Below, in pieces: positions 58,973-64,000 of a stretch of DNA of 64,000 nt (position 1 is its first letter; each line of letters opens with the position of its first letter). The position numbers and the translations under genes are program-made. The notes under the pieces were generated by a model. It ran no database searches. It saw only the letters and a program-made list of their open reading frames with translations, and was not told the DNA's origin. This DNA comes from VAZQ01 sp963712565 (GTDB lineage: Bacteria; Pseudomonadota; Alphaproteobacteria; Rhizobiales; Xanthobacteraceae), in NCBI GenBank assembly GCA_963712565.1, contig CAVQIP010000034.1:149589-213588 (forward strand). The letters run 5' to 3'.

Positions 58973-59962
58973 TCATTTCGGCACGTACCCCGGCTCGAAT
59001 ACATCGCGGGCGCTAACTTCCGAGCGAAGCTTGAAGGCGCCATTGACGACGTCAAGCGTGGCCTGGATTCGCGATGGATCGATTTCAGCGAGTGGCGTTC
59101 CTTTGATTTGCGCCAACTCTGCCACGGCCTCGGTTTCACCTTTGGCGACTTCAACGGCCACCTCAGGATGCTGCTTGTTCATGATTGCGGCCGCTTCGGC
59201 GGGGTTGGCGAACGCGGCTTTCATGCCCTTCACGGTGGCCGCGACGAAGCGGCGAACGAGATCGGGATTGGATTTGATGGTCGCTTCGGTTGCGATGAGT
59301 CCGTTTCCGTAATAGCTCAGGCCCGGATCGGAATAGGCAAATCGTACCAGCTTTTTTGGCGCAGCTTGCGCGCGCAGCAGCGGCTCGCCGACGGTGAATT
59401 GACCGACGCACGGTACCTTGCCGGTGGCAAGCAGACCAGGGAGCGCGGAACTGGCGGCCACGACCCAATTCACCTTGCTGGCGTCGATGCCGGCCGCTTT
59501 GGCGAACGCGGGAAACATGTCGGGGATCGATCCACCGGCGGGATTGGCGATCGATTTACCTTCGAGATCCTTCGGCGTCTTCAGCCCGGCTTCGGCGACG
59601 CAGAAAATCGCTTGCGGAGGCCTGGCATAGACGACAGCCACAAGTTTAACCGGAATTTTGTCATTGGCACGGGCCAGAATGAGCGAACCGGTATCCGCGA
59701 AGCCGAAGATCGCATTGCCGGCCCCGACCTGGCGGATTGCATCGACCGAGCCTTTGCCGCCGATGATCTTCACGTCGAGACCGGCGTCCCTGTAATAACC
59801 TTTATCGATCGCCACAAAAAAATAGGCGTGGCGGCCGTTGAATCCGAAGTCGGTGATCAGTGAGACACTGTCGGCGGCCAGGACGCTTTGCGCCGCGGAT
59901 ATGCCGAGTAGCATCGCTGCGACGAAAATAGTCGTGCGGACGGTAACCTGGATTTTGTTCAT
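58973..59962 (-). CDS. ABC transporter substrate-binding protein (NMT1/THI5-like)
   Basis: 329 residues with a signal peptide (TTIFVAAMLLGISAAQSVLA). Typical start SLITDFGFNGRHAYFFVAID, then GYYRDAGLDVKIIGGKGSVD and the C-terminus VVNGAFKLRSEVSARDVFEP. Its ligand is unknown. It is followed after 35 bases by the truncated binding-protein gene and runs divergently to the DUF1445/GGT/peptidase genes. ATG 59962 has GGTGGAGGCG upstream. The cognate permease and ATPase genes would be expected downstream and are absent because of the 58.24-kb junction. Confidence 0.88.
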   Translation of the reverse strand: MNKIQVTVRTTIFVAAMLLGISAAQSVLAADSVSLITDFGFNGRHAYFFVAIDKGYYRDAGLDVKIIGGKGSVDAIRQVGAGNAIFGFADTGSLILARANDKIPVKLVAVVYARPPQAIFCVAEAGLKTPKDLEGKSIANPAGGSIPDMFPAFAKAAGIDASKVNWVVAASSALPGLLATGKVPCVGQFTVGEPLLRAQAAPKKLVRFAYSDPGLSYYGNGLIATEATIKSNPDLVRRFVAATVKGMKAAFANPAEAAAIMNKQHPEVAVEVAKGETEAVAELAQIKGTPLAEIDPSRIQATLDVVNGAFKLRSEVSARDVFEPGYVPK

Positions 59963-60134
59963 TGCATCGCCTCCACCATCTGTTGTGTCGGTTCTATTGC
60001 ATCGGATGAACAGACCTTGACCCATCCGCCGAAATCGTATGTTCTAGTATACAAAATTGCAAACCCATTCCAAGCTCGCGTCGGCGGATGTGCCATCCAG
60101 TCTCGCGTCTGGGCTTAAGTCCGTCGAAGGTTGC

Positions 60135-60950
60135 ATGTCGGCAATACCACTTCGAAATATGGTGACATGGGATCGCTCGGATCCGCGCGCGGCGCGACGG
60201 GCCATCCGCTCGGGCGCCTATACCGGGTATACAGCCGGGATTGCTGCAGGTTGTGTGCAGGCCAATATCTGTATCTTACCGCGCACCTCGACCGAGGATT
60301 TTCTTCTCTACTGCCAAAGGAACCCAAAACCTTGCCCGCTGATCGCGCGCTCCGATCCGGGCGATCCGCGGCTGCCGACGCTGGCCGAAGACCTCGACAT
60401 CCGCACCGATATTCCGCGCTACCACATTTTTCGCGATGGCGAATTCGCGGAGGAAGTGAGCGACATCAGCAGCTATTGGCGCGATGATCTCGTGACCTTC
60501 GCGCTTGGCTGTTCGTTCTCGTTCGAAGAGGCGATGCTGGAAGCCGGCCTGCGCCTGAAATTCCTCGAACGCAATAGCGTTGCCGGCGTCTACGTAACAA
60601 ATGTCGACACCGTGCCGGCCGGTCCGTTCCGCGGTCCGCTGTTGGTGACCATGCGCGCCTTCAAGCCGGCCGACGCGATCCGCGCCATCCAGATCACCTC
60701 GCGCTTTCCCAATGTGCACGGTGCGCCGGTGCATATCGGCGATCCGGCGGCGATCGGGGTCGATCTTTCCAAGCGCTACCAGAATGTCGGCGACGGCGAG
60801 GTGGCGGCCGGCGAAATCCCGGTGTTCTGGGCCTGCGGATTGACGCCGCAGCTCGCCGTCAAGAACGCCAAGCCGCCGATCTGTATAACCCACGCGCCGT
60901 CCTCGATGCTGATCACGGATTTGCGCAACGCGAGCCTCGCGGTGCTCTGA
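60135..60950 (+). CDS. DUF1445 protein (D-glutamate cyclase-like / putative hydro-lyase)
   Basis: 271 residues. Family blocks are DPRAARRAIRSGAYTGYTAG, CVQANICILPRTSTEDFLLY, CQRNPKPCPLI and VGDGEVAAGEIPVFWACGLT followed by PQLAV. A mammalian member of this family (DGLUCY) turns D-glutamate into 5-oxo-D-proline. ATG 60135 is chosen; 60159 is possible. The next gene, a gamma-glutamyltransferase, starts 6 bases after the stop, so this is one operon. Confidence 0.85.
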   Translation: MSAIPLRNMVTWDRSDPRAARRAIRSGAYTGYTAGIAAGCVQANICILPRTSTEDFLLYCQRNPKPCPLIARSDPGDPRLPTLAEDLDIRTDIPRYHIFRDGEFAEEVSDISSYWRDDLVTFALGCSFSFEEAMLEAGLRLKFLERNSVAGVYVTNVDTVPAGPFRGPLLVTMRAFKPADAIRAIQITSRFPNVHGAPVHIGDPAAIGVDLSKRYQNVGDGEVAAGEIPVFWACGLTPQLAVKNAKPPICITHAPSSMLITDLRNASLAVL

Positions 60951-60956
60951 CAGTTC

Positions 60957-62546
60957 ATGCGCGATTTCGAACGACCGGGCCGGTCCGAGGCCTTGGGCAC
61001 CCGCGGAATGGCGGCAACATCGCATCCTTCCGCGACGCTTGTCGCGCTCGACGTGCTGCGCAAGGGTGGCAACGCCGTCGATGCCGCGGTCGCGGCAATG
61101 GCGCTCCTCAGTGTGATCGAGCCGACGCAGACCGGCATCGGCGGCGATTGTTTTGCGTTGCTGATGCGGGGCGGGGAGGGCGAGGTCGTCGCCTTTAACG
61201 GATCGGGCTGGGCACCGCAAGCCGCCAGCATCGACTTTTACGAAGCACACGGAATCGCCACGATCGAAACGGAAAGCGCGCATGCGGTTTCGGTTCCCGG
61301 CGCGGTCGCATCTTGGGCACGGCTCGTGGCCGATCACGGCACGATGGAATTCGCCGCTTTGCTTCAACCCGCCATCGAAGCGGCTGATCAGGGCTACCCC
61401 GTCACCGAACGCGTCGCGCGCGATTGGGCCAGGCAGGTCGGCAAGCTCAGGCGCAATCCGGCCGCGGCGAAGGCGTTCCTGTTCGACGGCGCGGCGCCGC
61501 AGCCGGGCACGATCCACCGCCAGCCAGAGCTCGCCGCCGCGTTGCGCAGCATAGCTGCGGAAGGCCCGACCGCCTTCTATCGCGGCTGGATTGCGCGCGA
61601 CATGGTGGAGGCGCTGCAGGCGCTCGGCGGGCTGCACACGCTCGACGACTTCGCCAGTTTCGCGCCGGAATATGTCGATCCGATCAGTGTCGGCTACCGT
61701 GGCTATCGTTTGTGGGAATGCCCGCCCAACGGCCAGGGCGTAGCGCCACTGATGATGGCGAAGGCGCTGGAAGGCTTCGATCCCGGCGCGTGGCGGCACG
61801 ATTCGGCCGAGCGCTATCACGTCATGGCGGAACTGGGCCGGCAGGCCTTCGCCGACCGCGATTGCTTTGTCGGCGATCCGCGCAAGGGCGGGCCGCCGGC
61901 CGAAGCGCTGATCGCGGAAGCGCGCGCGGCGAAAATGCGCGCTCGGGTTTCGCTTCGCGGCCGGATCGAAGACCTTACGCCGGTGCCGCTGCCCGAGCAC
62001 CGCGACACCGCGTTTCTCGCGGTCGTCGACAAGGACCGCAACACGATTGCGCTGATCAATTCGATTTTCGACGATTTCGGCTGCGGCATCGTCAGCCCGC
62101 GTTCCGGCGTCATGTTCCACAATCGCGCCGGCGGCTTCGTACTTACGCGCGGCCACGCGAACGCGATCGCCCCGCGCAAGCGGCCGCTGAACACCATTAT
62201 CCCGGCGCTGCTGACGCGGAACGGCAAGGCGGTGATGCCTTTCGGCGTCACCGGCGGCCATTTCCAGCCGTTCGGCCAGATCCAGATCATGACCAACATC
62301 ATCGACTACGGGATGAGCATCCAGGAATCGATCGACCAACCGCGTATTTTCGCGCGCGGCGATCAGTTCACTGTCGAGGGCACGGTGACTGCGGCGGCGG
62401 TCGATGGCCTGCGCAAACTGGGGCACAATGTCACCCGCGCGGAGAATCCGCTGGGCACGGCTCAGGCGGTCTGGATCGATTGGGAGCGCGGATTGCTGCG
62501 CGGCGGGGCCGACGGCCGGCGCGATGGCGTCGCATTAGGGTGGTAG
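60957..62546 (+). CDS. Gamma-glutamyltransferase-family protein
   Basis: 529 residues of the Ntn-hydrolase family. The N-terminal part has MAATSHPSATLVALDVLRKG, GNAVDAAVAAMALLSVIEP and TGIGGDCFALL. The catalytic Thr351 starts the small subunit (HRDTAFLAVVDKDRNTIALI), where autocleavage should occur. The GG motif near the C-terminus is VTGGHFQPFGQIQIMTNII. No signal peptide is visible, so it may be cytoplasmic and resemble glutamyl-peptide or oxamate amidohydrolases of the HpxW type rather than secreted GGT. It lies between DUF1445 and an M20 peptidase. Confidence 0.88.
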   Translation: MRDFERPGRSEALGTRGMAATSHPSATLVALDVLRKGGNAVDAAVAAMALLSVIEPTQTGIGGDCFALLMRGGEGEVVAFNGSGWAPQAASIDFYEAHGIATIETESAHAVSVPGAVASWARLVADHGTMEFAALLQPAIEAADQGYPVTERVARDWARQVGKLRRNPAAAKAFLFDGAAPQPGTIHRQPELAAALRSIAAEGPTAFYRGWIARDMVEALQALGGLHTLDDFASFAPEYVDPISVGYRGYRLWECPPNGQGVAPLMMAKALEGFDPGAWRHDSAERYHVMAELGRQAFADRDCFVGDPRKGGPPAEALIAEARAAKMRARVSLRGRIEDLTPVPLPEHRDTAFLAVVDKDRNTIALINSIFDDFGCGIVSPRSGVMFHNRAGGFVLTRGHANAIAPRKRPLNTIIPALLTRNGKAVMPFGVTGGHFQPFGQIQIMTNIIDYGMSIQESIDQPRIFARGDQFTVEGTVTAAAVDGLRKLGHNVTRAENPLGTAQAVWIDWERGLLRGGADGRRDGVALGW

Positions 62547-62555
62547 GCTGGCGCG

Positions 62556-63780
62556 ATGAGCGACATCGAGACTGTGACTGATGCCGTCTGCGGCGACATC
62601 GACGCCGCGCGCGGCGAGCTGGTCGATCTGTGCGGCCGGCTGGTCGCCGCGCCGAGCGTCAATCCGCCGGGCCGGACCACGGAAGTGGCCGCGGTCGTGC
62701 GGGCCTATCTTTCCGGCCATGGCTTGGCGACGGAAACCGTCAAAGCCGATGACGAAGCGCCCAACGTGGTCGGCCAAGTGGACGGGGATTCGTCCGGACG
62801 CCACGTGGTCTTCAACGCGCATATGGACACGATGGAGGCGGGCGACGAATCCGCCTGGTCGGTTCCGATCTTTAAGCTGAGCAAGGCCGAGGGCCGGCTC
62901 TACGGCCTCGGCATGGGCAATATGAAAGGCGCGCTGGCGGCGATGTGTCTTGCCACCGCGGCGCTGCATCGCCGGCGCAACGCCTGGCGCGGCCGCCTGT
63001 CGATGACCGCGGTCTCGGACGAGGTGATGTTCGGCGAGCGCGGCGCTGTGTTCCTGTTGAAAAGCCGGCCCGATCTCGCCGGCGATTTCATGATCAGCGG
63101 CGAAGGTCCGGGCTTTATGGAATTCGCTGTCGCCGAAAAGGGCCTGCTCTGGGTCGATATCGAAGTGAAAGGCCCGTCCGGTCATGCGTCGCGGGCGCTC
63201 GCCGGCGGCACCGCCGTCATGAAGCTCGCCGCCCTGCTGGCCCGTCTTGATGCGATCAACGAACTCTATGCCACGGCTCCGGCGGAGCTGACCGGGGTCA
63301 CCGGCGGTGACGGCAATCTCGGTCTGCGGGTTTCGCTCAATGCCGGGACCATCGCCGCCGGAACGGTCTGCAGCCAGATTCGCAACCAAGGCACATTCGC
63401 AGCTCGATATTCGCCTGCCGCCCGGCATTACCGTCAAGGAAATCGAGAACCGGATCCGGCGCGAATGTGCCGCCGATCCTGACATCACTGTCACGGTCAC
63501 CAAGAGTTGGGATGCGAGTTGGGCGGCGCTGCAAAATCCGTTGGTGGTGGAACTCGCCAAGGCGGCGGAAGCCGTGCGCGGCAGCAAGCCGAGTTATGTC
63601 GTTCGCCTTCCCGGCAGCGATGCCCGGCGCTGGCGAGACCTGGGCGTACCGGCAGTCTGCTATGGTCCGCAGCCGATGTTGTCAGCAGGGATCGACGATT
63701 ATGCCAATGAGCAGGACGTGGTGGATTGCGCGAAGATCTATGCGCGCACCGCGCTCAAGCTCATGAGTGGGCAAGGTTAG
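62556..63780 (+). pseudogene. M20 family metallopeptidase (ArgE/DapE/CPG2-like), one frameshift
   Basis: The first 270 codons from ATG 62556 (VDLCGRLVAAPSVNPPGRTT, VVFNAHMDTMEAGDES, GLGMGNMKGALAAMCLATAA, DEVMFGERGAVFL) hold the metal-binding HxD (HMD), the central Asp (GNMKG) and the Glu pair region. The rest (KAHSQLDIRLPPGITVKEIE to KLMSGQG) is in another frame from about 63385. One base restores about 405 codons. The enzyme would remove an acyl group from an N-acyl or gamma-glutamyl amino acid. The stop overlaps the end of the gene on the opposite strand. Confidence 0.8.
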
Positions 63781-64000
63781 TATGTCGCTTGCACGAGGAG
63801 CGACAACGCACGCGCAGCTTCACGCGTGGTGTTGAATACCGGCACATCGGCGCCTTCCAGCTCCGTCACCCATCGCGCACGGGCGCTTCCGCCATAGATC
63901 GTGACTGCAACCGGCTTATCGTGGGTCTTGCGAAGCTGTTTCAGAAGATCTCCGAAGCCTGGGAAATCGGCATTTGCCGGCGCGAGCAGGCGTGCAGAGT
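63777..64000 (-). CDS. Acyl-CoA synthetase (NDP-forming) C-terminus, partial
   Basis: The frame is open to the window edge and ends at TAA 63777. Its last 74 residues (LLKQLRKTHDKPVAVTIYGG, ARWVTELEGADVPVFNTTRE, AARALSLLVQATY) match the C-terminal succinyl-CoA-ligase-like region of acetate-CoA-ligase (ADP-forming) proteins. The 5' end lies beyond 64000. Convergent with the peptidase gene; the two stop codons overlap by 4 bases. Confidence 0.7.
   Translation of the reverse strand, partial: SARLLAPANADFPGFGDLLKQLRKTHDKPVAVTIYGGSARARWVTELEGADVPVFNTTREAARALSLLVQATY

Noticed and set aside
60276..62426. 716-codon open frame on the minus strand
   Set aside because: Antisense shadow of the DUF1445 and gamma-glutamyltransferase genes; the plus-strand frames have clear motifs.
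62535..63587. 350-codon minus-strand frame
   Set aside because: Shadow of the M20 peptidase, which has metal-binding motifs on the plus strand.

Overview
The window looks like chromosome from a high-GC alphaproteobacterium of the order Hyphomicrobiales (Rhizobiales), close to Bradyrhizobium, Rhodopseudomonas or Pseudolabrys. The evidence is the gene content: many periplasmic binding proteins (two Bug/TctC-type receptors, several ABC_sub_bind proteins with the MRRREFITLLGG leader, three NMT1/SsuA-type), an ActR-type regulator next to mmcB, a DUF3551 protein, and many very small proteins of types common in that group. This assignment is inference from families, not from a marker-gene alignment.

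Layout. 0-1.7 kb: end of a small exported protein, tRNA-Gly, tRNA-Tyr, rlmB. 1.7-13.4 kb: a damaged DUF4212/sodium-solute symporter pair, small membrane proteins, a CBS/DUF294 nucleotidyltransferase-like protein, and an opposing operon of a single-domain response regulator, a degenerate sensor kinase fused to a DnaQ-type exonuclease, a small membrane protein and a symporter-histidine kinase. 13.7-24 kb: small membrane proteins, a KdpDE-like two-component pair with a broken kinase, a divergent MHS-family transporter, pirin, a broken EcsC protein, tRNA-Thr and small hypotheticals. 24-29.6 kb: one minus-strand operon (isochorismatase-like hydrolase, polysaccharide-deacetylase-like enzyme, SsuACB-type ABC transporter, then a Bug receptor), suggesting uptake and hydrolysis of an amide or N-heterocycle. 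29.9-32.6 kb: a TonB-dependent receptor under a cobalamin riboswitch (BtuB). 33-48.4 kb: an accessory region of cutA, many tiny genes, repeats, and intact and broken ABC_sub_bind genes whose remnants join head to tail. 48.4-57.8 kb: a chimeric hydrolase/receiver ORF with a response regulator, then ordinary core genes (enoyl-CoA hydratase, mutM, TerC, a Lon-like protease, mmcB, actR). 57.9-64 kb: the 3' end of actS directly joined to a truncated binding-protein gene, then a second binding protein, a DUF1445 D-glutamate-cyclase-like protein, a gamma-glutamyltransferase, an M20 peptidase and the end of an NDP-forming acyl-CoA synthetase. The last group plausibly handles gamma-glutamyl or 5-oxoproline compounds.

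About a dozen genes carry single-base frameshifts, some compensated within one gene, and two junctions look like gene-gene recombination. Either the genome has many decaying genes or the assembly has residual indels and possibly misjoins; raw reads would decide. The most distinctive biology is the operon at 7716-13384, where a pseudokinase-like sensor is fused to a complete DEDDh exonuclease and co-transcribed with a response regulator and a transporter-kinase.
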